NCBI RefSeq assembly: GCF_030272615.1
Contig: NC_081415.1
Location: 103,904,796 to 103,968,795 of the forward strand
Length of the DNA: 64,000 bases
Source of the DNA: Cryptomeria japonica
Lineage: Eukaryota > Streptophyta > Pinopsida > Cupressales > Cupressaceae
Direction of reading: 5' to 3'
Both the position numbers and the translations under genes were made by a program. Of the stretch, positions 35,522 to 48,090 are shown piece by piece (position 1 is the first letter of the stretch; the number at the start of each line of letters is the position of its first letter). Under the pieces are notes generated by a model, which made no database searches, had not been told where the DNA came from, and worked only from the letters and a program-made list of their open reading frames with translations.

Positions 35522-36448
35522 ATGTATAAGAGGGATGCACCGAAGCTGAACAAGTCAAGTTTCTCTACATGGCAGAAAAGGATGAAGCTACATCTATCAG
35601 GAGTTGGAGAATATGCTGTATACTATCTAGAGAATGATTTTGTTACACCGAGCACCTATCCATTGACTATGGAAGAGATAAAGGCAAAGCAAGAACATAT
35701 TCAAGCAATGATTGAAATAACATCTGCATTGACCGATTCAGAGTTTAATGATCTAGAAGGTTGCAATGATGCAAAGGCAATGTGGGATAAGCTCATATCA
35801 GTATATGGAGGAGATGAACATGTTCAAAGAGAAAAAGTAGACAGTCTAAGAGGACAACTTGAATCTATGAGGATGAATGAAGGTGAGAACATAACTCAAT
35901 ACAATACAAGACTAAAGGAGATTGTCAATCAAATCAAAGGAGCACGTGGAACTATTGAAGAAAAGGATATAACAAGTAAGTTGTTGAGAACCCTTCTACC
36001 AGCTTATGAAATCTGAGTTTTTGCAATCAATGAATTGAGGTCTATACCTAATATGCCAGTTTCTTTGGATGCTACTATTGGTAAGCTACATGCATTTGAG
36101 TTAAGTAATTTTGATAACAGTGGATCTTCGGTAAATAAAGTTGAATCTCTATTTAGTTCTTTTCATCTTGATGAATCTAATGATTACAATGAAAGAAAGT
36201 ATAAGTACTCTGAAGGAGATCATAGTGCAGCAAGTGAAAGATTTCATAAGATCATGGAGGAAGTACACAAACTGTATGAGGAAATTAGAAAGCAAGAAGA
36301 GTTTGAAGCACTATTAGCCAAAAGGTTACCGAGAGGCAAAGGTAAGTATAAAGGAAAACTACCTTTGAAATGTTTCAATTGTGAAAAGATAGGACATATG
36401 GCTTCTAACTATCCTGACAAACATTATACTAAAAAGAGAGATTATTGA
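35522..36448 (+). pseudogene. Element E gag
   Basis: Copia gag of UBN2/gag-polypeptide type (FSTWQKRMKLHLSGVGEY, AKAMWDKLISVYGGDEHVQ). The zinc knuckle near 36371-36412 reads CFNCEKIGHMASNY, with Tyr in place of the last Cys; element F still has Cys. Premature stops lie at 36014 (TGA, where F has CGA) and 36446 (TGA, where F has CGA). Confidence 0.93.
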
Positions 36449-37960
36449 GGTGACAGAAAAAAAGATAATCTTTACAGAGGACATCGAGACTTCAGAAGAA
36501 GAGATAGAAAGACATGCTTAATAGCCGATGAGGAATCCAATGATGATAAAACAGATGAAACTGATATAGAGGAAGTAGTTTATGTGGCTATCAAAGATGG
36601 ATCAGATGAAGAAAGGTATGAAGAAAAAGCCCTTATATCTCACATAAATACTAATGATTCTTGGATCATAGATAGTGGATGCTCACATCACATGACAGGT
36701 GATAAACACAAGTTTGTTATGTTAGAAGACTATGATGGAGGCTATGTAAGATTTGGTAATGATGCACCATGTCTGGTAAAAGGTAAAGGATCTATAACAC
36801 TTCTTGATAATGCAAGATGAAATGATGTTTATTAGGTTGAAGGTTTGAAATACAATTTGTTGAGTGTAGCACAACTAAACAACACAGGTTACTGAATAGA
36901 ATTTCAGAAAGGAATTGTCAAAGTTCATGACAAGAATGGAAAGTTAGCTGCTACCGGGACACAAACAAAAGGTAATACATTTCACCTTAACTCAACTCGG
37001 AATAAGTGTTTGCATGCAAAGATTGATGATACCTGGCTATGGCATAAAAGGTTTTGTCATGTAAATTTTGATAATCTGATCAAAATAAGTAAGAAGCATA
37101 GAGTAAGATGTCTACCGAGTCTTGAAAAACCTGAGAATGCTATGTGCCGAGGATGCTAGATGGGTAAGATGACAAGATCAAGCTTTACAAGTAAGTCTTA
37201 CACTTCTAAGGGAATTTTAGATCTAGTGCACATTGATCTTTGTGGTCCTATGAAAGTTCAAAGTTATTATGGTGACAAGTATTTCATATTATTTGTGGAT
37301 GACTATTCAAGGATGATGTCAGTAATGTTTTTAAAGGAAAAATCAGAAGCTTTTCAAATGTTTAAATGGTACAAGGCAAGAGTTGAAAATGAAATAGGAA
37401 GACAATTGAAATGTCTTAGATCAGATAGAGGAGGAGAGTTCACATTTGATGAATTCAACTTATTCTGTAATAATCATGGTATTAAAAGATAAGTCTCTGC
37501 ATCAAGAACTCCATAGCAAAATGGAATAGCTGAGAGAAGAAACAGATCTATTATGGATTGTGCTAGAACACTGATGATTGAAAAGAAGGTGCCACAAACA
37601 TTTTGGAGAGAAGTAATAAGAACAACTGTTTACACCTTGAACCGAGTTCAATTGAAGAAAGGTACTTTGAAGACACCATATGAAATCTGGTACGATAAGA
37701 AACCTAATGTTAGTTATTTTAAAATCTTTGGAAGTAGATGCTATGTTCATAAAGATGATAGAACTGACAAGTTTGATCAAAAAAGTGAAGAAGGGACATT
37801 TATAGGTTATTCTTCCAGAAGCAAAGCATTTAAATGTCTGATCAAATCATCTAACAAAATAGTAGAAAGTGCAAATGTGAAAATTGATGAATTTGCAGAA
37901 AGAAATGATGAAGGAAATTCCAAGGAACCAGAAGACTATGATGAATTTGTCTATGTTTAA
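36449..37960 (+). pseudogene. Element E protease and integrase
   Basis: The protease active site reads WIIDSGCSHHMTGD (about 36662-36703). The integrase zinc-binding part (HKRF.HVNFDNL ... CRGC) lies at about 37040-37160. The catalytic core has HIDLCGPM, FVDDYSRM, SDRGGEFT and the block NGIAERRNRSIMD (37520-37560). In-frame stops lie at 36818, 36833, 36893, 37157, 37490, 37514 and 37958. In five of these seven the codon in element F is CAG, CAA or TGG and one transition explains the stop; the other two need a transversion or two changes. Confidence 0.93.
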
Positions 37961-39200
37961 CCGACAAGTCCTACCGAGAAGATTGTTGAAGAAAATGAAG
38001 AGAATATCTAGTTACCGAGTGATGAAGAAGATCATACAGAGCCTACAGAGCCTGTATTAGCCAAGTATGTCAGAAGACATCATGCACCAAGTTAGATTAT
38101 AGGAGATAAGGATGATCCAATGATGACAAGGAACAAACTGAGATAGAACACATGTTTGATATTTGAATTTGAACCGAGAATAGTGAAAGAGGCATTTAAC
38201 AGTGAAGATTGGGTAAATGCTATAACAGAAGAGATTGATCAAATCAAGAAGAATGACACATGGACACTAATCCCAAGACCAAAGGACAAAAATGTAATCG
38301 GTACAAAGTGGATTTTCAGAAACAAGCTAAATGAAAAAGGAGAAGTCATTCGAAACAAAGCAAGACTAGTTTGCAAAGGTTATGCTCAAAAAGAAGGAAT
38401 TGATTATGGTGAAACTTTTGCACTTGTTGCTAGACTTGAAGGAGTAAGAACATTGTTGGCCTATGCCGCTTTCAAGAACTTCAAGGTATATCAAATGGAT
38501 ATCAAATCTGCATTTTTGAATGGAATATTAGAAGAAGAAGTTTTCATTGAACAACCTGAAGGATTTGTTGAAGACAATAATAAAGATCAGGTATGTAAAT
38601 TGAACAAAGCTTTATGTGGTTTGAAACAAGCACCAAGAGCATGGTATGAAAGATTGCACTCTTATTTGATTAAGATTGGTTTTATAAGGACAAGTGAGAA
38701 CAACAACATGTACATGAAGAATGATGAAAATGGAATACTGATCTCAACCATATTTGTTGATGATATTATATTTTGTGGAAATGACTCTTTATGCAAGAAC
38801 TTTGGAAATGAAATGAGAAAAGAATTTGAGATGTCATTAATCAGTGAGATAAAGTATTTTATAGGTTTATAGATACTGCAAATGAAAAATGAGATTTTCA
38901 TTACTCAATCCAAGTACATAAAGGAAATCTTGAAGAAATTTGGAATGGAGAATTCAAAACCAGTAAGTACTCCTATGACTACCAACTGTAAATTATCTAA
39001 GAATGATGAATCTGCATTTATTGATGAGACACTTTACCGATCCATGATTGGAAAACTACAATATGTTGTTCACAACAGACCAGACATAGAACATGCAGTA
39101 GGTATAGTTGCAAGATTCTCTACAGATCCTAAGGAAACACACATGACAACAATCAAAAGAATTTTTAGATACTTGAAAGGCACAAAGGATTATGGCTTAG
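37961..39200 (+). pseudogene. Element E reverse transcriptase
   Basis: Copia RT from about 38156: [68 protein letters not shown] and the catalytic FVDDIIFCG at 38752-38778. Stops at 38009, 38093, 38144 and 38870 interrupt the linker and the end of the palm; the catalytic block itself is intact. The connection MIGKLQYVVHNRPDI follows. Confidence 0.95.
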
Positions 39201-39706
39201 TATATCAGAAAGGAAATGATTTTGATTTAAAAGTTTATACTGATGCTGATTGGGCAGGCAACATTGATGACAGAAAAAGCACAAATGGAGGAGCTTTCTT
39301 TTTAGGAGAAAGACTAGTGAGTTGGCTTAGCAAGAAACAAGGATGTGTTTCACAGTCAACAACAAAAGCTGAATACGTTGCCGCAACATTGAATTGTACC
39401 AACATTGCATGGATCAAACAACTGTTGGAAGGTATAAATGAGAAAGTTACCGAGCCAGTAACTATATTCTGTGACAATACTAGTGCCATTAATATTTCGA
39501 AGAATCCTATTATGCACTCTAAGACAAATCACATATCTATCAAATATCATTATCTTAGAGAAGAAGCTCAAGAGAAGAAAGTGGTGTTGAAATATGTTAG
39601 CACAAAGGAGCAAATAGCAGATATCTTCACCTAGCCACTACCAAAGGAAACTTTTGAATATCTCAGAAGTAAGTTAGGGGTCATACCTCTATCTTCTACT
39701 CACTGA
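39201..39706 (+). pseudogene. Element E RNase H
   Basis: Conserved copia RNase H: KVYTDADWAGNIDDRKST, then TTKAEYVAAT, FCDNTSAINISKNPI and HIDVRYH-type HISIKYHYLREEA. A stop at 39632 (TAG where element F has AAG) precedes the natural end at 39704. Confidence 0.93.
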
Positions 39707-40189
39707 CTGAGTTCAGTGAAAGCATCAATCTGATGACTCTATTGAATATCTTTTGGGAGTTGATGCTGAGTTATACACTTTAGGATGTTTTCTAAAAGTG
39801 TACAGGAATTAATATAGGAATTATAAAGGGAATAGGAATTGAAGACAAATGCTCTGACTGAGACTCAGTTGATACACAACAGCAGGAAATCACTTCTTAC
39901 AGAAAGAAATTATGTTTTAGTTCTTTCTTTTTTTTGGCATTGTTGTCAAAGGGGGAGAAGACCTACAAAGGGGGAGAAGACTACTATAAAGGAGAGAAGA
40001 CTAAGAGAAGACCTACCAGGGGAGAAGACTAAGAGAAAACTGAGCAAACTATAGATTCGGAAGAAGACTGAAGAAATGAGGAGAAGTCTAATGTATGGGG
40101 GAGAGCATTTCAGTATTTCAGAATCACAACAATCTGAATCTATTAAGGTCAAATAAATTGGTTTTGCCATCAATGCCAAAGGGGGAGAT
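39707..40189 (+). other. Element E 3' non-coding region with repeated purine tracts
   Basis: Contains several GGGGGAGAAGAC-type units at about 39950-40075 and the terminal tract CAAAGGGGGAGAT directly before the LTR. Multiple polypurine tracts are known from the Sirevirus branch of copia. Confidence 0.7.
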
Positions 40190-41736
40190 TGTTGGCAATA
40201 TTGCATTATAATAGATAATGAAAGATTGTTGGCATTTCTTAAGGATATTGAGAAGGTTGTTGATGATTATGGATATAACTGATTAAAGATGTTTTACTAT
40301 CTTGATATTATTATTTTGTCATTGATGTCAAGAAATTGATTTTCTAATTCAGTATGATGTTGCCATATCTTGAGAAGTATGATATGAAGATTATAAAGAT
40401 GTCGATAAAAGACACAATAAAGAATATGATGAATAAGGGGATGAATAAGGTATTCAATGGGCAATTACTACCGAGTCAGACAATGATGAGATCATGATGT
40501 TTTAGATTGTTTTAACATCATACATATGTTGTAAATTGTAAAGGTTAATACTATACTATGTTATCAAGCAAAGAACCTAGTTGGTAAACCTTAAGGAACC
40601 TAGTTGGTAAACCCTAAGGTTATCAGTATCGGTTAATGAAGGCGGAATGTCTACTGAGTGGAGTTTAGTATTCACCGAGTTGTTACCGAGTTGTAACTGA
40701 GCTATAACAGAATGCATTAAATGTTTACATGTGGTATTTAATGAAGGAAGCTGATGAGCTGGAGCGGATCAAATGATTGGTGAGCCGTGGAAGAAGTTTG
40801 TTAATGAATCTAAGGCAATGGAAAGTCGGCATGAAGATCTACAACTCAGATTGAACCGCAATACCCTGGCACAAGTTCCAAGACTATTATGCAAGTTCCA
40901 AGGCGGGGTAAAACATTTTCAGATCGAAAGATGCATTGAACCTAGACAAGATTGAAGATCTGATGGCTATGATTGATCATGGGAAATGTGATCAAGGAGA
41001 TTAAGCGGTTACCTAATTGTTTATAAATAGGAAACTGTTGATAAACAATGCATGCGGGCAAGTGTATGCATAGGGATGCTACATAGTGATTACCGAGCAC
41101 AAAAGCTTGAAGACCTGTTAGAATAATAGAGTATAGAAGCCCAACAGATAGACAAGATTAGTTCTATGTCTAGATTGTATTGAACAAATAGGAATTTGCT
41201 TTAGCATTTTAGATGTGAAGTTGCAGATAGATTTTTATTAATGTTATTTTGTGAAAGTGACAGAAAATCTCTTAACCGAGTGGACTTAACAATCTTATAT
41301 ATAAACCCTCTAGCAAGGTAACATTCTGATTGAGTGTTTGAAATCCTTTAACAAGGTCACTTCTAACAAAGTGAAGATCCTAACAGATTTGAGGGAAATC
41401 CCTTAACTAGGTCACATCTAGCAATGTGTTTGTAATCTTTAACAGGATTTGCTTTTAACCGAGCATACTCTAGAAGAGTATATTTCTTAGTGGGTCCAAA
41501 ATCCCACAGTGGTTTTTCCCTATTTGGGTTTCCACGTTAAATCTGGTGTTATGAGGTTTATATTGTTCATATGCTTTTGAGTTTGCATGTTTAATAGTTT
41601 TGGTTATATTACTGATATATATGTTACCGAGGTTGAATCTGATGTTTTTATGGATGATTAAGTTTGTATGATTCACCCCCCCCTCTCATCTCGTTGGCTA
41701 TTGGATCTATACTTATATTAAGTATCAGAACTATTA
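40190..41736 (+). repeat. Element E 3' LTR
   Basis: 1547 bases, ending ...GAACTATTA (the expected CA end has changed to TA). It differs from the 5' LTR at scattered positions, many of them C/T or G/A. Confidence 0.95.
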
Positions 41737-41741
41737 GTTAC

Positions 41742-42345
41742 ATCTATATAGGTCGACCTAATTGATGTATCTTCTTTGTGAAGATGATATATAAAGGATA
41801 AGAGATTTTGGAGGAGTGTATGTATTGTATGAGAAGTTGTGAATGGTGTATGGTGTAAGTATGAAGGTGTGCAATTACAGATGAGCAATAATAAGTTCAA
41901 TTTCAAATGTATAGAACAATGAATTGTATTCAATAATTTAGAGGATGCTCTTTTACCCTATTCAACAATAAGTATTCTTTGTAATCATATCTATTGTATA
42001 TTTCCTTGAAGAAGTGATCTTTAGTGTTTTGCAAGTCTATCAAGTATCTTGCTCTAAGGTTGTGTGCCTTAGCCTGTAAGTCCAAATTAGGACAAGTGAG
42101 ATTCCTTGTCTTAGAGCCTAAAACTTTGTAATCATTTTTTATATAGTGAGATAGTTCTCACCATGGCTTTTCCCACATTGGGTTTTCCACGTGAAATCTT
42201 GGTGTCCTTGTTTGATTGATCTTTTGTTTTCTATTGTTTACTTTTGCACATATGATAATTGGAATGAATGATGAATGAATGGTTAAGTTTTAATATATGT
42301 CGATTCACCCTACACACCCCATATGCCCCCGTCCCCCTCCCCCCT
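41742..42345 (+). repeat. Probable copia LTR tail, relic
   Basis: Has the TTTTCCACGTGAAATCTTGG block and a C-rich run followed by CTCTCAACATCTGG (42320-42358), both usual near the end of copia LTRs. Element E is inserted at its left part. No partner LTR and no clear primer-binding site were found. Confidence 0.4.
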
Positions 42346-42699
42346 CTCAACATCTGGAAGTGTTCAAAAATAGGTAGGCCTAACTCCTTGATAATTTTGA
42401 TAAAGAGGTCTTGGAGCTATCACTTGTTTCCTTTTGAGGTTGATAATTTTGTTATAAAAAATTCACAAGATACTTTTCATGTCATCCATCTTCAAAGCCA
42501 GAGATGATGAAGGTGAAGTTGTCACTTGAGTAGCAAGGTAGAGATACATGGGGGCACTGAATTGTGAAGTGACAAGGGATTCCTTATGGGGTGAAATTGA
42601 TAATATAGGAAATATTGTAATAGGTCTTGGGGGGAAGACTTCAAGCATCTATTAGATTATTCTCTGCCCTTATGACCAAATTGTATGCATTTGGAAGTG
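42346..42699. other. Unassigned stretch
   Basis: No coding frame or repeat recognised. On the minus strand it may continue the gag relic to its right. Confidence 0.3.
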
Positions 42700-42964
42700 T
42701 TTTCTTAGTGAGTGATTGGATCATAACAACTATGCCTAAATTGAAAGATTTTAAATATATAACGATTTCCATACCCACTGAGAGCTAAGCAACTACCAAA
42801 ATGCTTTCTTGTTTTATGGAACCTCATGTTGAAGTTTGTGATGGCTTCTTGTGGAGTTCACTTTCAATCATAATCAATTATCATCGGAGTGAGGATTGGT
42901 CTCCTTTCTCATTAAATATATTAAAGAACTTATCACCTAATTGGTCCCATGTGGTGATTATGGC
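42700..42964 (-). pseudogene. Gag relic, antisense
   Basis: On the minus strand from 42964: TTWDQLGDKFFNIF followed, after stops and a shift, by NFNMRFHKT. This matches the conserved order in plant gypsy gag (SWDEL..F...F, then FN.RF). It is cut off at the inverted-repeat element starting at 42965. Confidence 0.5.
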
Positions 42965-44302
42965 ATAGTGGCAGCCCACTAAGTGTTTTCTTCTGCCATT
43001 AATAAGCCTGCTAGAATAAGGAATTATAATCGATATATTGTTCCGCCACCCTGCATCGGGGCACCTTCTATTCCACCCTTCTTTTCACTCTGAGATAGTT
43101 GGGGGGGAATTATAGTGTGCCAGTTTGGGATGCTGCCAGCTTTCTTGATTATATACATAACATGCCTACAACTATTATTCCCTATACACCACTCACTATA
43201 GGGCTAGATCCCTATAGAATAGTAGGGCTAGATGCTATATGTAACATGCCCCCAACTAGAATTGGAGGAGGGCTAGTGCATGCACAAGCTGATTAATGAA
43301 TTCAACCCACAAAACAACAACTGAAACAACCCATTCCCACAAGGGGACCTAATGTGCACAAGCTCCGGAAGGAAGGCCTAACAAACTTCCCTAACAACTT
43401 GAACTTTTTCTTAAAATAGTAGGGACCTCTACCCTTTCATAATATAATAGTAGGTCAACCTGTCCTAACAACCTAGCCTGCTAAAGAAAAGGGTACCATA
43501 TAGAATCCCGTAGGCCACACCAACTGTAAAAAAAATATAAGTACCAAAGAGGGCAAGTAGTCGAGTATGAAAGGGCAGAACCAAGTGCAACATTCACAAT
43601 CGCGGGAGCCATTTAAAAGATAATACCCATGACTAGACTAATTTTATGCCCCACCATTCCTTATCAAGGACATAACAAAGCGGCAGAAGGATGTGCACCA
43701 TCAGAGTTGAACATGGAATCTTTCCAACTATCGACCTATCTATGCTCCGGGTAAGCCTTTCAATCATTAATCTGGTTAGCCTAGCCTCATATTCAGATCT
43801 CGAAGCGACATCCTATCAACTCACAAATCATAACTGGAGTAACTGGAAGAAAAGGTTAATGGGCGAAGGTTGCAACTCCTACCCCTCATAGCGTTATCGG
43901 GAAACCAACTTTGAAGCTACAAACATATTTTTATATATGGCTTACAGAGAATACTCATTAATATGCTCGGGTGGAAAAGAAGTTATAGCGGTTGAGCCGT
44001 TTAGAATAGTAGGTGGTTTAGAATGAGATGATAAAGGTTTCCCAAGAACCAAAGGAAGAATTAATCTTTTATAGTCATTTTTTACTTAATTCTCGCATCA
44101 TGCCTATGAACCTTAGATACCAGAAGACTTAATTGAATAGTTAGTTGGGCCTATTGACTTTACAAATGGGTTGAATATAGCAAGCAAAACTAGAATGAAT
44201 TGGGAACATAAGCTATAGCGGGCACCTTCAATAGATAGGTGGGGGCAACTAATATACTACTATTTATTAGGATATGTGGAACACTTAGTGGGCTGCCACT
44301 AT
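42965..44302. mobile_element. Unclassified 1.34-kb segment with perfect 23-bp terminal inverted repeats
   Basis: Positions 42965-42987 and 44280-44302 are exact reverse complements (outer part ATAGTGGCAGCCCACT). The segment sits at the edge of the gag relic. No transposase frame was recognised. The interior looks more GC-rich than the flanks and repeats the nonamer AATAGTAGG four times. A target duplication is not clear. It could be a non-autonomous DNA transposon, or an inverted duplication. Confidence 0.5.
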
Positions 44303-46500
44303 TCCCTATTAAAAAGTTGCTAGGTGGGCTTGGTGTAGCGATGTGTGCTTGTGCTCCATTGGGTTTGGTTTCTTTTCATCAAGCAATTGTTACTAAAGGT
44401 GGTAGCAAAAGGTTCAGATTAGTTGTTGAGCGCAATCTAGTAATAATAGGCCCCTAGTTCATGCAATCTAATTCCTAATCAAGTGATTGTAAATCTTGTC
44501 CCACCCAGTGTGCCAAAATTTTGTTGATAATCAAATTTCCACTTAGGAAGAAACAATGGGAAGTTTCATGAACATGGGACTGTGATTCACAAAACAACTG
44601 CCTGATTTTATAGAAGTCGACGCTTCTATTTTTTGGAGTTTTGGAAAAGAGAAGGAAGAACTTTGAAATAAAATTAAAATACTACTTAACTCTATGACAA
44701 TGCGCCAAGATTTAAAATGTTATTTTTCCTCACTTATGAAAGGATGACATAATTGAAAACAACAATAATGTATTTAGAAACTTTTAAAAAACCAAATTGC
44801 ATGCATGACTTAAAAATTATAATTCACATATTGATGTCAAGAATTACACAAGCTAAATCTATAACAGACAAGAACAAATGACTCCAAATTTCACGAGCAC
44901 AAAACACCACAAACTCTTCATTAATAAAGGTAGAACAAAATACATAAGGCCATATGGACATGGAGTACTAACTCCTATCACATGTCTTACATGCATATTT
45001 ATGAGATAAACTGTCTGCCATCATGGCAGCGATCCTGGGCCAAACAAAAAGTTAATTGATGCTTCACTGCATTTGCATGAGAATCACATATCATGCAACA
45101 TCAGTTGCCATTGTGTTGGTTAACAAATTTGTCCTTCTTAAATACCTTTCAAAAATGACTCCCAAATGCCCAAATTGAAAGACAAAAACAAGAACCAACA
45201 GTTGAGTCACTTGCAATGGTGAGTGCAAGTGCTCTCTGAATTTTGATATGAAGGTACAACTCCCTTCGTTGGATAAAAATGTATATTTTCTGAATATGCT
45301 TTTAACCGGAAAGCAATAAAAGCAACTAACATCTGCTCATAGCCATGACACAGATGCGAATAGAAGATTTATAATGAAGTGAATGAAGATAAGTAAAACA
45401 CAATTTAATTACTCACACCCAATAAAATAACCTTTCCAATAGATCAAAATGCTCTAGACTCTGATTGAGTCTCTCTCATACCTCAAAGGACAAGGAGGAT
45501 TAGAATACCCAGACAAAGAGCTAACAACACATTTCTTTCCACATACAAATTATTTCAGAAATCAAAGTTTCAGAGTTAAATGCATACATAATTTAATGTA
45601 ACAGAAAAGGCAATGAAAGGTAATCACAAGAGAAACAAAACTCATTGTAATCAAAAGAAAATATTGACAAATCCATAGATCAACAAAATCTTCTGCATTC
45701 CATCAATGCCAAAATGTGAGCTCACAGACTCAACACTTCTGAAAAATAAAACTATGCAAACCAGAAAACAATGCTACCCCTTTTTTTACAGCCAAAAGAT
45801 AAAAAAAAAAAACCCCTGCTCTTTTCTTTCATTACATATATATAGTCTCTGAGACTTTTAGTTATCAATAACTGACTCTTGAAAAGATTATTAATTAATC
45901 TTTTCTTTTATCTTTTATCTTTTATCTTCTTTTTTTTTTGCTTCAAATCTTTTATCTCAAAATGTTTTATAAACCGGTACTCAAAGATTAATAACTTTTG
46001 AATGCAATAATATGTTTCCAATCGCTCCAGTGAGGATTTATAAAACTAGGTTTTCTAAAACATATAAAAAATTCAGCGCAATCCAACGGTTCAATTAATA
46101 GTTATGCCCCCCGCATCGAGACTTATTTTTTTGTCTCAGAAAATTCGTGGTTACAGGTTGCATTGAAGACTATAAACAATATATATGCCAAAACTTGCAC
46201 ATGGATTACAAATTTGAGCTGCCATTTGAAGGAATGAACTCTATTTTATGACAAAGCTCTCTTTATAATAAAGGAGGATTGTAACTCTTTAGATTTTTTG
46301 TAATACTGTGCTGCTGAAACAATTATTTGAAAATGTTATCAACTGCTATACTTTGTTATCAACATAATAATTAATAATTAAATTCATCTTTCAAGAAGCC
46401 GAATATTCCTTTGTAACATGAAGGTTGGACTTTGTATGTGTTAGTGTGGCTATCTCAAAAGTCATCCAAACACTTTTACTCTCAGCTCGATGATCATTTT
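44303..46500. other. Unassigned repeat debris
   Basis: No gene seen. On the minus strand TGGCACACTGGGTGGGAC near 44498-44515 lies three bases from ...GATTATCAACA, an arrangement like an LTR end with a primer-binding site, but no partner exists in the window. A run of CTTTTAT heptads lies at about 45900-45935. Confidence 0.3.
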
Positions 46501-46504
46501 TAAA

Positions 46505-47010
46505 AACATCCACACTTTGAACCTGCAAACTTTGAACCTTGAACCTTGAACCTGCGAGGTTCAATTAGAAGGTTCAAAAACACAAACTACACCCATAGTA
46601 TGCTTCATTGATTGTTTTTCCTTTCCATTTTCCTGCACATTGAACCTACTAACCTTGAACTTTGAACCTGCAGGGCTTGAACCTTGAACCTTGAACTTGC
46701 GGGGTTCAATCAAATGCTTCAAAATTACAAACTTTGCCCACAATATGCTTCATTTATGACCTTGTCTTCATATTTGGCTGTGCATTGAACCTTTGAACCT
46801 TGAACCTTGAAACAAAGAAGGTTAAATAGTTCAATTTCAATGACCAAAAATTACAAAGACTTTACACTCATTAAAACTAAAGTTGCGATACAACCCACTC
46901 TGGTTGAACTCAAACTTTGAATTTGAACCCAAATTTTGAACTTGAACCCGAACTTTGAACTTAACCCGAACTTTGAACTTTTTGAAAAGGTTCAATAGTT
47001 CAAGTTCAAT
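46505..47010. repeat. TTGAACC heptad clusters with hairpins
   Basis: Four clusters (about 46515-46570, 46640-46710, 46785-46830, 46905-47005) contain TTGAACC or close variants in tandem, and three are followed by its complement GGTTCAA. The first two clusters sit in a longer unit with shared sequence (TATGCTTCATT at 46599 and 46744), spaced about 145 bases. Confidence 0.75.
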
Positions 47011-48090
47011 GACAATTGTTCCTTTGGGCTTCCATAGAAAAATCAACACAACTTTTTACTGAGAGCTCCCTTTCTTATGAAATTTTAATTCTAGAATAAA
47101 TGAACCAATTAGAGTATAACCCAGAAATAATTTTTGCATAGGACACATAAGACTTGGGATTTAATTATTTGGGCATATGGGAAAACCAAAAATAAAAGAA
47201 TTAAAAACTCCTTGTCGACATGGATTTTGGCCATAAAAACTAGTCATTTTGGAAAAAAGGATGTTAAAATTATCTCTACAAAAGGATTTTGTGTCATCTT
47301 TCACATAATTTGAAAAATAATGATTTCTTTGTGATTGACAGGTAGGGGATGTCCAGGAGGGTCCTTGAAAGTTTGATCAAAGGTGACCAACACTTTCAAC
47401 ATTAAAACATTAGCAATAGCTGATTTTTAGCTGATTATGAGGCTTTAGGCACGATAAAATATATAGGGGTAACACATTGTAACTTACTATTATTCACCAT
47501 TGATGTTGGCATAAATCGAAGAATCGTTGAAGGAAACAATTGACCAATGGTGTGGCTCCTTTATGCTATCAGATATTCTTATATCCAAAAGGAGCACAAT
47601 ATTGACATGTTACTCTTTGATATCTCTTCTGTTGTGGCCCCACTTATTGACTTCATTTAAGCCTTGGACCAATGGCATAATTTTTAAATGTACCCACCTT
47701 TGGGGACTTTCAAAACTTTGTGTTTGAATGATGTGTGGCTCATATGATGCGATGCTTTTAGAAAGGTAGTCACATCTCTTTACTTTTGAAAGGTTCATGT
47801 TGCAATGCCGTGTGTTTTTGTGAGCCAATAATGCAGCAAGAAAGACTACTAATGATTACCCATGGTGAGAATGTGCATAGAGGTGACACACATTCCATCA
47901 GGTTCCAAAAAGAAAGTAAACACTTAGCCAAATAAATGTTCTTCCTTCATTAAAGTTGTGCTTGAAACAAGGCTCCACCCAAAACAAAAATTGAAAACAT
48001 TGTTTCTATTGATGCCTCAAGTACATCGAATCAAAATGTAGAGCTCCTCTCTACACATACCAACTAGCTCACCACCTATATCTAGTAGTG
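47011..48090. other. Unassigned AT-rich stretch
   Basis: Short open frames only, none with a domain. No LTR boundary recognised. Confidence 0.4.

Larger units (their letters stand above)
33909..41736 (+). mobile_element. Element E: Ty1/copia retrotransposon, complete, coding frame broken
   Basis: LTRs 33909-35457 and 40190-41736 start TGTTGGCAATATTGCATTAT and are closely similar by eye. A perfect target duplication GTTAC lies at 33904-33908 and 41737-41741. Order gag, protease, integrase, RT, RNase H is that of copia. All domains lie in one frame from the ATG at 35522 to the TGA at 39704, interrupted by 14 in-frame stops but no frameshift. Several purine tracts precede the 3' LTR. The second copy of the family is element F. 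Confidence 0.96.

Noticed and set aside
46505-47010. Repeated short units resembling a CRISPR array or telomeric repeat
   Set aside because: Units are irregular heptads without uniform spacers, the host is a plant, and the heptad is TTGAACC, not TTTAGGG.
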